Source: Lamellibrachia satsuma
Taxonomy: Eukaryota > Annelida > Polychaeta > Sabellida > Siboglinidae
Assembly (NCBI GenBank): GCA_033239005.1
Contig: BSQZ01000035.1
Coordinates: 5,863,501-5,927,500, forward strand
Length of the DNA: 64,000 nucleotides
Direction: 5' to 3'
Shown in pieces: positions 44,101 to 56,818 of this stretch; positions within the stretch are counted from its first letter, which is position 1; each line of letters opens with the position of its first letter. A program made the position numbers and the translations under genes. Below the pieces are notes generated by a model. That model searched no databases. It saw only the letters and a program-made list of their open reading frames with translations, and had not been told where the DNA came from.

Positions 44101-44493
44101 GGAAACTCCTCGACTACTACGTAGGAGAAGAGATTCAAGGTAAATCAAAGTAGGCTACATGCTATTTCCGTTGCCTGTTGGAATGACGTAACAAGTGGTA
44201 AACAACAATGACGTTACCCTTCAACCATTCGATCTTTATGCCACTCCGCATCTGTGCATTTTGAATTTAGAATCAAGTTGTGATAAAGATAAAGTTTACT
44301 AAATATAATTATTGGAAGATTACCACTTAAATAGTTAGTGGCGCCACTGGTGGGAAGCTTGGAGCGAGAGAGCTTTTTGTAATTATTGACTGATAGGGGG
44401 CGCTTCTTTTCATTTCGTCGTGGCGGAGAAACGGGTCTACGTCACGTTTTTCAGAAGTAGGTAAAAAACTTGTCATAAATAGTGTAGACGGAG

Positions 44494-44501
44494 TGACGTC
44501 G
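44494..44501. promoter_or_regulatory. CRE-like site (TGACGTCG) upstream of SDF4
   Basis: A near-consensus CRE lies about 255 bp before the SDF4 start codon. It is a single 8-mer and could be chance. Confidence 0.25.
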
Positions 44502-44753
44502 ACACAACGTTTTATCGAACTTGGTCTTCTGCGTTGGGCGCATGTGTGACGCCGTGAGATATCGAACGATTCCTCACGTTTGATCTTGTTTGCTATGGCT
44601 TTGCGACAGCCAAGTTAATCTCACTAACACACGTCGTCAACACTGTCACAGGAAGTTACCAAGTAACTTGACGTTACACGACCCAGAAAGCGTCACAACA
44701 CGTCTGCTCCGGCCAATTTGGCGATATTCGCAACGAAGTGTACATATTTCATA

Positions 44754-45266
44754 ATGCTTCGGTTTTGTATCTTGTGCGTGTTACTGTACCCGTCGCGCGT
44801 ACACAACGCAGCAATACCCAATAGAAATGACCCCCCTCTACCAATCGAGGATGCAAAAGTTGTACCAAATGCGAACGACCCACCTCTACCAATCGAAGAT
44901 GCAAAAGCTTTACCAAATATGAATGACCCACCTCTGCCAATAGCGGATGCAAAGATTGTACCAAATATGAACGTCCGCCCTCTGCCAATGGATGATGCAA
45001 AAATTGTACCAAATATGAATGATCCCCATCTACCAGTCGAGGACGCAAATTTAGTACCAAATAGGAATGATGCCCCTCTAGCAATCGAGGATGCAAATAT
45101 TCTGAATGGGAAAAGGGCTCCTATAGCAAACATGGCACCTAATAAGAATGATGCGCCTCCCGCCAATGAAGATGCACAGATCCAAAATAGGAACATGGAA
45201 CGTCCACCACCTGCAGAAACGGAGCGTCCAATGGCACTGCAGGCCAGAGCTGAAAAGCTGAAGAAG
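44754..45266 (+). CDS. SDF4: SDF4 exon 1: signal peptide and repeat region
   Basis: It has 171 codons, ending at AEKLKK with donor GTAGGC, phase 0. Confidence 0.9.
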
Positions 45267-48200
45267 GTAGGCATAGATAATAATTTACATGGTTCAATAT
45301 AGCGATTCATTAATAATGTAGACACATTTACATATATTATGTAGATGCATAAAATGAAACAAAAGTCGTGGTTTTCGGCCTATGCACCTATAAGAATTAC
45401 TAAAACATAACCATTTGTAACTACAATCAAGAATATCATGCCAGTGGTTTACTAGGAAAACCTTGTTGAATACACAACATCATAATTTCATGGGCCACAT
45501 CATACCGTTAGATAAGCCCAAGTCACGAACGTGGTATTCTGGCAATAGGTCGCTTGCCAAATGAAAATATATTTTATACACCTGTTCCTATACTTGCCAA
45601 CAGGAATAAGGTCATATGCTGCTTGCTTCTAAACTCAACTTATGAAGGCAAAATAACACGTTTGTTTGAGACTTTGTGTTTGTTCTGTGTATGCCGGCCT
45701 CACTTAATAATCTAGGTTACCCCAATTTCATAGAATTGCGCAAGTACTTATTGATTACACTGGTTAACATATCAGTCCTCGATCATTCAGAGAAATTACT
45801 GAAATCTCCCACTTGTTGAACACATTCTGAGTAAACCATTGGCGTGATATACTTGATTTTAGTTGCACATGGTTAATTTTTAATTATCTCTTAGGTGCAT
45901 CGCCCCAAAACCATGATTTTTGTTTTTTACTTTAAAATCATTGATGGCTGGAACAGTAATGGCTACTGGTAATCAGTACTGTATTAGAACATCTATTTTA
46001 GCCCATATTTTATGCATTGAACATTGAGTTTTCTTTAACAGAATAAAAGACACTTCCTTATGAAATGTTAAAAGATTATTTACAGAACTGAGGTATGTTT
46101 TATATAAGCTATTAAAGAAATCTGTTTAATTGAACAAGTTCATTTACCTTCTAAATCTGACCAGATAACCAATGTCATAATGATACGTATTGTTAACAAT
46201 GAGTAAATGTGTACATGTAAATAGAACTGCAAAATTACTTGAACAAATATCATTATCCTATTTTGTGAAAAATTACTCCAGTAAGTACATATAAATATGT
46301 ATTAATTATTAATATTTGAAAATTACTACATCTTGACAATGTGTATTCATAGATTGCGTCCCCTCTGCTGAAGACAAGTGACCTGCAGCCTCCGGACCAC
46401 CTTGATGCTGTCCGCCTGGAGCAGGATGGTCACTTGAATCATGACTTCAAGAAAGAGGTGTTTGCTGGCAACCATGAAGAATTTGAGGAATTTGACAGAG
46501 GACATGCAAAGAAGAAACTGGAAGAGATATTCATTAAGTATGTTTTATTCAGAGGAAAATGCAAGGGGAGTAAATGTATACAGGGAATAACAACACATTC
46601 TCAAGATGCTATTTCAATTTGAATTAAACCCTGCAAAATGTAGAAGAGATTCTCTTGTCAGTAATTCTCACCTGCAGTCTGTATTGTTTGTGTTGGTTTG
46701 AGTTATGCATATAGAATGTAGTACACTAAATCTACATTTGCCTTTTGGTGTACAAATACATTGTTAAAGATTATGAAATGAGTGTCTTTGATCAAGGTGC
46801 GAGACTATTTTGTTTCAGGGTCGATGTGAACAGAGACCTGTTCATTGAGCAGACTGAGCTAGAGAATTGGATTGTGCTGAAAGTAAACGAGCACTTTGAC
46901 GAAGCTGCAGCAGAAAATGATAAAGTCTTTCAAATGATTGATACCGATGGTGATGGTGTGTATTACAATGTAACTGTTATAAATAGTTTTAGTTGTTATA
47001 CAGGCCTCAACATTAACGCTGGCCCGGCACCCTTTTTGGGGCTGTTAGGCCAGTTCGGGCCACATGTTTTCAGTGGGCCATCATAGTTTCAGATCATTTT
47101 TATACGATTACTCACAGCCATGGGTCATCGTTTCATTCACTTGTTCTTGCCATCCACCCGGGAGCTACAATTAAACAATCTTCATCTCGTCTGCTTTCGT
47201 TTTGTCACTTTGTATGGTTGCTATCCTGTTTTGATATGTATGAACCTCACAAAAGTCCGCATGGCGTGACTACGAAGCTCGTGCATTGCAGACACCTATA
47301 TTTTACTAGGGTTACGTCGTGTTACCAGTATATCGATATATTTACAGCATACACATCGGCTATCACAGTATGCCTTTGACATGCCGATTTCGTATATAAA
47401 CCAACTGATTCATGGACTGTCTGCTAGGTGTCATGACAGCGCCTAACATACATTCCAGGACACGCTAGGGTGCAGATAGCTTAGTTCACCGTAACTTTGT
47501 ACTTCAGTTGAAAAGTTTTTATTCGAAAGAAATAAAACCTAATTGTAGCAGTTATAGTTATATACAGTGCCAGGTCCAGTTTGCCTGTCATATTTTTTAG
47601 TATAACTAGCTGTAACTCGATACAGATTGTCAAAAAATGCCGACAGTACGCATGTGGCGGCATCACCCGTCATTCTCAAAACGCGACCTGCTGCGGCTTT
47701 GACATGGACATCTGATTCTCAAACGCTTCTAGCAGCAACATTGTCTGCCATGCGAAATATTTACAGAAAGCATAAAAATAAATCACCAACGGTAAAAGAA
47801 ATCACGGCCAAACTCGCATAATGTCGAGGCCTGTTATATATCATACCAAAGTCTAGTTCTCGTGATGCTAACCCCAAGTTGCAACTTGGTAAAGTTAAGC
47901 ATTTATAATAGACCTGTGATTAATTATTCAAAATTTATTATAGTAATGAACAATAATTAACATATGATATTGTCATAAGAAATGTGGACAGTGTGTGACA
48001 ACGGTGAATAATTTCCTGTGCAGGTGGTATTACATGGACCGAGTTTCAAGTCGAATTCCTTGTGGCTATGGGGAAGGACCGAGCACTCGCAAAGAAATCC
48101 AACATTGATGATGAAAGCTTGAAAATATCTGACAAAGGTAGGTGTCCCTTTTGTATAAACTGACTACCACCTTTCTGTTACTTCTTGAGTCCGTCTGGAT

Positions 48201-51200
48201 ATATATTTTTCCAAAACAAAAATGTGTCTTCTTGATATATACTTTATTCAAGTTATTTCTACATATGTATGAATCTTGCTAATTGTGAAGTAGGTAATAT
48301 TTGTTAAGTTCTGAATGACGGCATAGTTTTGCTAAGGTGCTAAGTTCATAGTTTTAATTAGTTTGCACTGGCCATTTTAAAACAGGAACTTTGAAATAGG
48401 TTTATTGAATTGTTGACATATTAATTATATGGTGCTACATACACAAAGATGATTTACATAATAATAATAGAAAACATGCATAATAACGCGAACAATCTAT
48501 GGAGGGTAATTCTATGAAGGCTGATACAAATTTTTCTTAATGAAAGCATTACGGATCCTTCCTGGTGTCGTAGATGAATGCCTGAAAGTTTGGCACCTGA
48601 GGCACAAAGCATATAGGAGCAGCATAACGTACATATGCATAGCTCAAGTATAGTAAGATAATAAAGTGAACCGTCACATTTTGTGTTCACAGACCGTGAA
48701 AAGTTGATCCGGTTCAAGTTCCGATGGGCCGAGGCAGATAAAGACCCCCAGGACAACATCATGAGTATTGACGAGTTTAAGTCATTCCGACACCCGGAAC
48801 AGAGCAAACACATGCTTGACAACATGGTGATGGATATCATTTCAAGTCTAGGTTCGTTCATTTCTGTGCTCGTGCAAGATGGTTACCATAGACATGCCAT
48901 TTTGTTTGGGTTGAAATCTGCATTTTTTAGTTGAAATTCTGTATAAATCTGTATAAAATTTTCATTAGTTAGCTGGCCTATGTCATTCCAATTCTGACCG
49001 AGTGTCACCATCAATTGGACTATGGAATATACCAATATTAGTGTTGGGAATCAGTTTTATTTTCTTAATCAATCATCGGTTTGGCCAAACTGATGGATGA
49101 TAAAGTATATAATGCCTATAAGAATTCACTAGAAGTGACCGTAAATATTTCAGTCATACATCGAGTAAATTTCAAATATTCCTGACCATTGGTTGTGTTT
49201 TAAGGGTGGTCGTTGATGAGGGGTCATTTATATAATATTCCTGACCATTGGTTGTGTTTTAAGGGTGGTTGTTGATGAGGGGTCATTTATATAATAGTCA
49301 ATGAATAGTTCCCACCTCCAAGGGAAGAAAAAAGGAAGACGGCCTAGAAACATCTGGCAGCGAGACCTGAAAGCAGAAATTAAGAAGATGGGTTACACTT
49401 GGAACTAACTAGCTAACAAAGATGGCACAAAATAGATTCACTTGATTACTTGTGTTGATGCCTTTGATGGCCTATGCTCTCAGTTTGCAAATGGGCCTAA
49501 GTAAGTAAATCATGAAGTGCACAGTTTTTGCCCTGTGACTTGTCTTCAGTGCATGAAGCACATTACAGAGCCTCCCCTGGAAATTAAGGACAGAACAAAC
49601 AGGAAACAAAAAAACTAAAAACACATTTATTTAGTAAAACAAGTTACATGTGTTTTACAGTTTAAAGCTGACAGCCTTTCTGAAAAGTAAAAACTGAGAG
49701 AAGGCTAAGTGCTACACTGTGATGAATATAGTAGGCACTTCAACAAGATGCCCTGCCTCGGTTGTTCCGCGTGCATGGAAATCCATTCACGATTAACGCC
49801 GTTACAATTACCGGAATCTTGTTAACGTTTTGTTTCACCTCGTGTTTTGTTGGCTGTTTCCGTTTATTTTCATCAGATTTGATGGCACCTTTGAAAACAG
49901 TAAGTTGACTTTCATGTCATGTTTTTCTTATCGAAATTGGACCAAAATAAATCTTACAAAATGTCAATTAGACTTCATTGGTGTATTTCTAATGCAAGTA
50001 GCAAAAATTATCCAATTCCTCAGAATATTTCAATGTTGTGGTTGTGTTCTATAGGTCGAAGGTAGTATGTGGGGGGAACAAATCTTCTTGAAGTTTTATG
50101 GATCTGTGATACTGAAAGTGAGTCTCCAGAATGAAATCATGGCTTATTTATATTTCTCTAAATTGAATTCACTGCAAAGCCAACACCATCTGTTTTATAT
50201 GATATTATTATTAATGGTTATGATATTTGGGCCTTGGATAGAGGCAAATACAAGATTAAAAAAATAATGCAAATTTTCATTGATTTAAAAAAATCGTAAA
50301 AAAATCTTTGCACAAACTAATTGTTGTTAATTATTTTATTCATCAAGTACAAACTAATTGTTAAGCAAGTTACAAATAATTATTGGATTACATCAAGACA
50401 GTTTGTGACAAGCTGCCAGTGCCACTGGACAAAATTGCTGAATATACATACACCTCTCAAGACCAAATTTAAAGATTTTGCTTTCTGACCTAATATATTA
50501 TGTGAATTTTCACAATTAACTTAATTGGGAATGATTGTATAAAAAAAACATTATATATACAAAATGTTATAATATTTGCACACAGAATCAAGATAATTAG
50601 ACCAAATCACAACTGCAGCAAGAAATGTATGAATCATTTAGACAAATTTAATTTCAAGATTTCTGGCTGAAGTTCTTCCATTGATTTCGGTTATGCGATC
50701 CCAGCCAGTCTAGATCTTGCTGGTTTCGAACACGCTTGCTGACTTCCTGCAGATCTTTGTCGAGAACAGTTGGGAGGGTTGTTCATGGTCGCCCTCGCCA
50801 GCCAGTAACATCGGCGGGAGTGAAATATTGGTCTATGGCCAGCTGTGCAGGGGCTTCACATGGCATACGAAGCACATTATACTTTATTGGTTGAGATGTA
50901 GGTTGCATATATATGATATAGGACTATTTTTTTTACTCCAGGATATATGAGAATGTGAATATTGCTACACTCAACATACAGTGTAATGTGAACATTGACA
51001 CACTTCACCGGCATGGATTTTTGAAACAGTAAACTGTGAATATTGTTACACAGCATGCAGTGTACAGTGAACAATCGTCATGCACTTGGCTCCCAGAGGG
51101 AATAATGTAGAATCTTGCAGCAGTCGTCCATTTGGCAGGAGAAATATCGGATTCAACAGTGAAATACTGTAAACAAATTTTTTAAACATTACGTCATGTT

Positions 51201-54200
51201 GAATTGCAAAACGTTTAGCACTCTATATGGAACACCAATTAGTATGTATTTCTCAAACCATTATTTCACAATTGTTACTATGCAAGAGTATTTTGGTGTT
51301 CTTTATATATATATCTAGTATTATTTGGCTGGGAAAAAAGTCCAGTCTCTGCCAAAAATTATACAAATATCTTCATAATCATAGAAGTTTTGGCTTTTTA
51401 TTGATATGTATTGGTCTGTTGAAATAGCATGCTAATTAGCCATTGTTGACTTCTTAATTGAGTTGCTATTAATGACGACTAATGTATATTTATGACCCCA
51501 TTTAATGTGTTTTGAAATTTTACAGATATCTTCGTAATGATGGAAGTTAGCCTTTTATAAAAGTTGTGTTTGCGCATTAATTAGCCAATATTGACTTATT
51601 AATTGCATCAACTAAGTTATGAAATGAGTGATGTATATGTATGACCCTTGTTGATGAGTGTAAACCATGAACAAATGATACAGATGTCTTCATAATAATG
51701 GAAATTATAGCCTTTTATCAAAATGTGTCGGTCAGTTGACTTTACACACTAATTAGCCAATATTGACTTAATAACCACATTAACTGAGTTACTATTAATC
51801 ATACATGACTGGACTATGTATACTTATGACCCTACTTAATGTGCTTGCAACTCCTAGAGAAATGATTAAAATATATATATAAAAAAAAGTTATGCCATTT
51901 TAATAATACACTTATTTAAAGAAAACACAAAAATGAGAGTCTTGCCTGTATATGAGATACAAAACATTTTCTAATTTTTAACCAAACTAAAATCGCAATA
52001 TCTTTGGATCTAATAAAGGTATATTAATAAAATAAACAGTTTTTGGTTCCTTTGCATGTCACTTTTGCAGTGTGTGTTGTTTGAGTCTAGCACTGGAGAT
52101 GTGTGAACATTGATAGTTAGATGTCATTGTCTGTACGTTGACTGTGTGTACATTCTTTCACTGCTGAGTTTGCTATTGCTTTGTGACATCTGGGTAGTGA
52201 ATATTTAAAAATATTAGTATATTTGTCTGTGACAGATATTGCCGTCCACATGCATCCTGAGTCTTGACTAAACGCTGAAAGTCCCTTTTCAATTCGATTT
52301 TTTGGCTAGTCTCATTTCATATTCATTTTGCGAAATATAAAACCTACCTAATATCCACTGCAACATGCTAACCCGTTTGTGCAACATTTGCATGTAGTGT
52401 TTGTGAAATCATCAGACAAACTATTAAAGTCAAGTGAAAATGGAAACATTGCAAACTCATGGATTTCACCCTTCATGAAATTTTTTAACTTTGTCATGTG
52501 ATCTGCGAAAGGAAGAAAATCACATCCATGATCGGCCTTGACCCACAAAGTGTTTTACCATTTTGGATATCCACTATTTTGAGCCGTATAACAATTCTTT
52601 TAGTGATTTGAAAAAATACGCATTTTTTAAATTAAATTGAGTATTCACACATTACGTATTTCGACAACAACGAACCACATTCACGTTAAGCTAAATCAGT
52701 TGAGGATGGAATTTGAAGCTTCTTTATGAATGTCTGTAATTACTTATTTCTGTAAAATGAAGCACATTCACTTTGAATTGTTATTGCGAGTAAATGAATA
52801 CAATTTACATTATATTTGCCTAGATAATGGACTTATAGATTTAATATTTAAATTTGATTTCTTTTCATAATGAAATAAAGCATTAGGTGGGAGAAAAAGC
52901 CATTTTTTTTAGGTTTTCCAATGACAGTGTCTCATTTAGCAATTTACCAAGGAATGCTACTTATGCACAATTATTGATTTTGGAGCAGAAGTTCAATGTA
53001 TTGTCATGACATTTATTTCAGCAATTTCTTTATGTATTTTATTAACACAATTCTACACAATTTTTCTGATAGTGTATTATCTGTTTTTGTCTGTGTGGTG
53101 CAAGTTTTTTTCTGAATCAACTGCATTTGAGTAATGATGAAAATGTAGGAAAGTCAGCTATTTGTTCGTATTGTTACGCAAACAGTTAACGTTTGCAGAC
53201 AAGAATGGAGATGGGATCGTAACAGAGGAAGAGTTCATTGCCCTGCCACCAGGGGATGTAGAGGCAGAGTTCAAGTCAGCCGACACACAGTGGCAGGATG
53301 AACGACGGAAAGAGTTTCGAGATAACATCGACATAAACCATGATGGCAAGACGTCCCAGTCAGAGTTGGAGGTAGGCGTGCCCAGACTCTCGCTTGCTTG
53401 CTCACTGCCACTTCAGAAATCTCTGCATCTGTACTATTACCTGTCAGGCACTTTCATCTGTACTATTACCTGTCAGGCACTTTCATCTGTACTATTACCT
53501 CTCAGGCACTTTCATCTGTACTATTACCTGTCAGGCACTATCATCTGAGCAACCCACATATTTACATTTAGTTCTCATATACTTTTTGTTCACGGAGTTG
53601 AAGCAAATATTGGAAATATGGCTTTCTCGGTTGCTGCACCAACTCTTTGGAACTCACTCCCTGTTAGGTCAGTAAGAAACATAATAACATTTTGCTGACA
53701 TCTGAAGACTTTCCTTTTTACCCATGCTTTCCCTCCTTATCTCCCTGGCATATAAAATTATTTGTTGAACATTTTAATGTTGTATATATCGATTTGGAGA
53801 TTGCCTAACTGTTTTGTATTTGTATTATTATCTTTCACTACAGAAGTACAGTCAATGAGCGCTCAGTGTAAACTACTGTAAACAACCCAACAAATATTGG
53901 GTAACCTGAAATGTGCAAAACAAAGAGGACACAACAAAGTAACAACTTTGAAACAATAATAGTATTTTAAATAAAACTGTAGCGTACACAACATATGGTT
54001 TAGGGATTTTAATAAAGGCAAATATGATGTGTACACAAACTATTGATGGATGAGCTCAGAGGTGCGCCTACATCAAAACTAAAAGATTAGGCAAGCGCAT
54101 AATTGGTATGCAATGCTGAAGTAGTCAACAATCAACAGGTGGTTGAAGATTCTAGGCATCTAAGGAGGGTAACAGGTGGTTGAAGATTCTAGGCATCTAA

Positions 54201-56305
54201 GGAGGGTAACAGGTGGTTGAATATTCTAGGCATCTAAGGAGGGTAACAGGTGGTTGAAGATTCTAGGCATCTAAGGAGGGTAACAGGTGGTTGAATATTC
54301 TAGGCATCTAAGGAGGGTAACAGGTGGTTGAAGATTCTAGGCATCTAAGGAGGGTAACAGGTGGTTGAATATTCTAGGCATCTAAGGAGGGTAACAGGTG
54401 GTTGAAGATTCTAGGCATCTAAGGAGGGTAACAGGTGGTTGAATATTCTAGGCATCTAAGGAGGGGAACTGGTGGTTGAAGATTCTAGGCATCTAAGGAG
54501 GGTAACAGGTGGTTGAATATTCTAGGCATCTAAGGAGGGTAACAGGTGGTTGAAGATTCTAGGCATCTAAGGAGGGTAACAGGTGGTTGAAGATTCTAGG
54601 CATCTAAGGAGGGTAACAGGTGGTTGAACATTCTAGGCATCTAAGGAGGGTAACTGGTGGTTGAATATTCTAGGCATCTAAGGAGGGTAACTGGTGGTTG
54701 AACATTCTAGGCATCTAAGGAAGGTAAGCACAGTTAAAAAGATAAGTCTTTAGATGTGGCAACATTTTATTACTTTTCCTACTGACCTAGCACTAACAGG
54801 GATGGCTTTATTTAGACTTGCTGAAATAATGGCTACTACCACAGATGTATTTGTTGCAAAATACCTCAGACAATCTGGTCTGCTCCTTAGTCAATGTTTT
54901 CTGTTGTTCATCAGTGTTATTAGCTGCTTGGTCTGACCCCCGTCTGTTCACCATTCTTTTTTGTACATATTTGGGGAAAAATGTGTAAGTTATAATTATA
55001 TGCATTGTTTTTTCTTTGGTTGGCTAATAAAATAGACTGTTTATTGATAATAATAGTTTTTATCACACATAATCAACTTGATTAGTGTTCCTTGTTAATT
55101 TGTTCATGCTAGACTTCCAACAAAACTCATTAATTCTGGACTTATAATACACATACATGCATGCACTCACAAATAACACATCCCACCAAGTTAACTTATT
55201 TGATTTTGAAATCAACCACAAAATAATCACGCATTTCCAAAAATCCTTTTCCTCACAAACACTTCATATTCATACTTTGTTTAAATGATAGCTTTCAAAA
55301 TTGTTCTGTTTGGGAGAAAAATTTTTTTAATCTTGATGTTTCTGTGTCACCATACTGACCACGTGAAGAATATATTTAGGCTGTAATGATTTGCCAAATA
55401 TGCATGAAATCAAACCAATCAAAGAGTGAAGTTTGAGTAAATCCAGGCAATCGACAGAAAGGGATTATTTTATCAATAAATGAATGTCAGTTTTAACTTG
55501 ATCACCAAATAAGTTACTTGTCTGAAGTAGTTTATTTTCAAACTATAAAACATTTTGAAAGCTACCTTAGTAATTGCAATAACTGCCAATTTCGAAATTG
55601 TTTGCAATCAGCCAGTGTGACAGAACCACTATGATGATTGCTGCCGTCACATCAATACCAGCATTTAATTTGGTAAAGGGCTGTTTAGTTTAGGCCTGTT
55701 GTTGGACCGCTTCTGTCATGACACATCAATATACAAGCAAATTGATATGTATAAGTGATATTTCAATTTATATAATTGCCACATTCCATAACCGAGTTGA
55801 ACAGTTTGTATCCACTTTTGTAGCCTGGCATTTGACAAATGTCCGTTGTCCTTCATGTCAAAAGTGCAAATGAGAATTAAGTTGAAATTGGGTGTGTTCT
55901 TTTTTAATTGTTTTGGTACGCAGCTGTTTGGGTTTTCTGTGGATTTTAGCACAATATAATTATTTTTATTGTATTCTTATTATATACAATTATTCCCATT
56001 CATAACATGCCATATTGGTATATCACAAACTTGGTAATTGATTATTATGACACCACAACAAATGTGATATATATATATATATATATATATCACAATGTGT
56101 ACACACCATACGCATGGTCTTATTTCAGAGATATGTCGATCCACGGAACCCAAACAATGCTCGCTTGGAGGCAGAGAATCTAATGCGCCTTGCAGACTTG
56201 AATGTTGATGGCAAACTGTCACTGAAAGAGGTGCTTGACAACGTTGATATCTTCATTGGGAGCAAGATGATGGATACAGGCAGGAGCTTCCACGATGAGT
56301 TCTAA
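44754..56305 (+). CDS. SDF4: SDF4 / Cab45 (45-kDa calcium-binding EF-hand protein), complete, repeat-expanded
   Basis: This CREC-family protein is a secretory-pathway Ca2+ sensor that sorts cargo in the Golgi. Seven exons with GT-AG borders and consistent phases encode 485 residues: 44754-45266, 46353-46537, 46819-46955, 48024-48137, 48693-48851, 53199-53371 and 56129-56305. An N-terminal signal peptide (MLRFCILCVLLYPSR) is followed by about 130 residues of 16-residue repeats, then the conserved PPDHLDAVRLEQDGHLNHDF block. Six EF-hands follow: DVNRDLFIEQTE, DTDGDGGITWTE, a degenerate ADKDPQDNIMSIDE, DKNGDGIVTEEE, DINHDGKTSQSE and DLNVDGKLSLKE. The C-terminus is HDEF, an ER/Golgi-retention-like tetrapeptide. 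Vertebrate Cab45 is about 360 residues, so the repeats account for the extra length. The start at 44754 is preferred over 44718 because it gives a normal signal peptide. Confidence 0.95.
44817..45200 (+). repeat. SDF4: 48-bp coding tandem repeat in SDF4 exon 1
   Basis: Six full 16-residue units of type PNxNDPPLPIEDAKxV are followed by two degenerate ones, all in frame and on the secreted side of the signal peptide. The later units carry more substitutions (for example PLAIEDAN). Confidence 0.93.
45267..46352. other. SDF4 intron 1
   Basis: Ordinary AT-rich intron of 1.1 kb; no repeat or gene recognised. Confidence 0.6.
46353..46537 (+). CDS. SDF4: SDF4 exon 2
   Basis: Acceptor TTCATAG; it encodes IASPLLKTSDLQPPDHLDAV through KKKLEEIFIK; donor GTATGT splits the lysine codon. 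Confidence 0.95.
46819..46955 (+). CDS. SDF4: SDF4 exon 3 (EF-hand 1 and start of EF-hand 2)
   Basis: Acceptor TTTCAG; it encodes VDVNRDLFIEQTELENWI through MIDTDGD; donor GTGTGT after phase 1. Confidence 0.94.
47000..47830 (+). repeat. Dispersed GGCC repeat family, copy B (in SDF4 intron 3)
   Basis: It begins with CTGGCCCGGCACC, GGCCAGTTCGGGCC and GTGGGCCATCATAG and ends with an open frame (47627-47821) reading LLAATLSAMRNIYRKHKNKS and PTVKEITAKLA, then a stop. The order is inverted relative to copy A at 5731-6180, and the GTAACTTTGTACTTCAG stretch is shared. Frame conservation between the copies suggests a once-coding 3' part. Family unknown. Confidence 0.6.
48024..48137 (+). CDS. SDF4: SDF4 exon 4 (rest of EF-hand 2)
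   Basis: Acceptor TGTGCAG; it encodes GGITWTEFQVEFLVAMGK through ESLKISDK; donor GTAGGT. Confidence 0.95.
48693..48851 (+). CDS. SDF4: SDF4 exon 5 (degenerate EF-hand 3)
   Basis: Acceptor TTCACAG; it encodes REKLIRFKFRWAEADKD, IMSIDEFKSFRHPEQSKHML through DIISSL; donor GTTCGT. Confidence 0.95.
49176..49294. repeat. 59-bp tandem duplication in SDF4 intron 5
   Basis: ATATTCCTGACCATTGG with the following GTTGATGAGGGGTCATTTAT occurs twice with one visible difference. Confidence 0.9.
49318..49515 (+). repeat. 3' end fragment of an RTE-like retrotransposon
   Basis: KKKGRRPRNIWQRDLKAEIKK and GYTWN, a stop, then VDAFDGLCSQFANGPK-like residues match the C-terminal tail typical of RTE-type ORFs. It ends with AAGTAAGTAAAT, a short simple tail. 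Confidence 0.6.
49516..51339. other. SDF4 intron 5, middle part
   Basis: No exon seen. A GC-richer patch at about 50640-50890 looks like part of a dispersed repeat but I cannot place it. Confidence 0.45.
51340..51880. repeat. Degenerate tandem repeat, about 160-bp unit, 3+ copies
   Basis: ATATCTTCATAATCATAGAAG (51367), ATATCTTCGTAATGATGGAAG (51526) and ATGTCTTCATAATAATGGAA (51685) head successive units. Each is followed by GCCTTTTAT-, TTAGCCAATATTGACTT- and TATGACCC-type blocks in the same order. Confidence 0.8.
51881..53198. other. SDF4 intron 5, right part
   Basis: AT-rich intron with no exon or repeat that I can support before exon 6. Confidence 0.5.
53199..53371 (+). CDS. SDF4: SDF4 exon 6 (EF-hands 4 and 5)
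   Basis: Acceptor TTTGCAG; it encodes DKNGDGIVTEEEFIALPPG through DINHDGKTSQSELE; donor GTAGGC, phase 0. It follows a 4.35-kb intron. Confidence 0.95.
53425..53545. repeat. 29-bp tandem repeat x4 (CATCTGTACTATTACCTGTC)
   Basis: CATCTGTACTATTACCTGTCAGGCACTTT units repeat four to five times just after SDF4 exon 6. Confidence 0.9.
53546..53850 (+). repeat. 3' fragment of a CR1/L2-like retrotransposon
   Basis: GGCTTTCTCGGTTGCTGCAC followed by AACTCTTTGGAACTCACTCC is closely like 31828-31860 of the intact element, the part that encodes AFSVAAPTLWNSLPDSV. The following ACTTTCCTTTTTA and final TATTATTATC tail also correspond. Confidence 0.8.
54134..54726. repeat. 37-bp minisatellite, 16 copies, alternating variants
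   Basis: The unit AACAGGTGGTTGAAGATTC plus TAGGCATCTAAGGAGGGT is tandemly repeated 16 times. GAAGATTC and GAATATTC versions alternate over most of the array, giving a 74-bp higher-order unit; GAACATTC appears near the end. Confidence 0.97.
54727..56128. other. SDF4 intron 6, right part
   Basis: AT-rich, no exon seen. A short (TA)n tract lies at 56067-56090, close to the exon 7 acceptor. Confidence 0.5.
56129..56305 (+). CDS. SDF4: SDF4 exon 7 (EF-hand 6, HDEF end, stop)
   Basis: Acceptor TATTTCAG; it encodes RYVDPRNPNNARLEAENL through IGSKMMDTGRSFHDEF and a TAA stop. Confidence 0.96.
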   Translation, partial: RYVDPRNPNNARLEAENLMRLADLNVDGKLSLKEVLDNVDIFIGSKMMDTGRSFHDEF

Positions 56306-56812
56306 TTGACACAATCCATTCTTAAAGTCATCAAAAGGTGACATTTAGTTGTCTGCAGAACTTCTCTTGCCATATCAAATGATCTTAGCTGCCTTTCGAG
56401 TATATGTCATCTTGATATACTTTAATGTTGTCATTACGCCACTACAGCTCAAACATCACCATTTTCAAATATTTCTGATGACATGTCATGATCATTTTAA
56501 GGTTACACACTGTAGAAAGCACAGACACATTTCCTGATATTTTAGCACATGTTTACATGAAATAATATAGTCTTTCACTCTTCATTTTAGGCAGATACAT
56601 CAGGATCTGATGAGTATATGTATATGTGTTGTAATAGTTTTACTTAACCACTAAAATTATGAGTATGTCTGGACAAAGCAATGCTAAAGTAAATCCGTAA
56701 ACCTGTAGATCATATATTTGAGCATTAAGCTTGTATCACTCATGACCAGGATGTTTTCGGATGCAATGTGGTATTGGAAGTGTATAAACAACAAAGTATT
56801 TGAAACAGCAAC

Positions 56813-56818
56813 AATAAA
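56813..56818 (+). terminator. SDF4: Candidate polyadenylation signal of SDF4
   Basis: AATAAA occurs about 510 bp after the stop codon, the first consensus hexamer that I see on this strand in the 3' region. Confidence 0.35.

Noticed and set aside
44693..45325. 210-codon minus-strand open frame with FIFGTIFASSIGRGGSF repeats
   Set aside because: It is the antisense shadow of the 48-bp coding repeat in SDF4 exon 1; the plus strand has the signal peptide, splice sites and conserved downstream exons.
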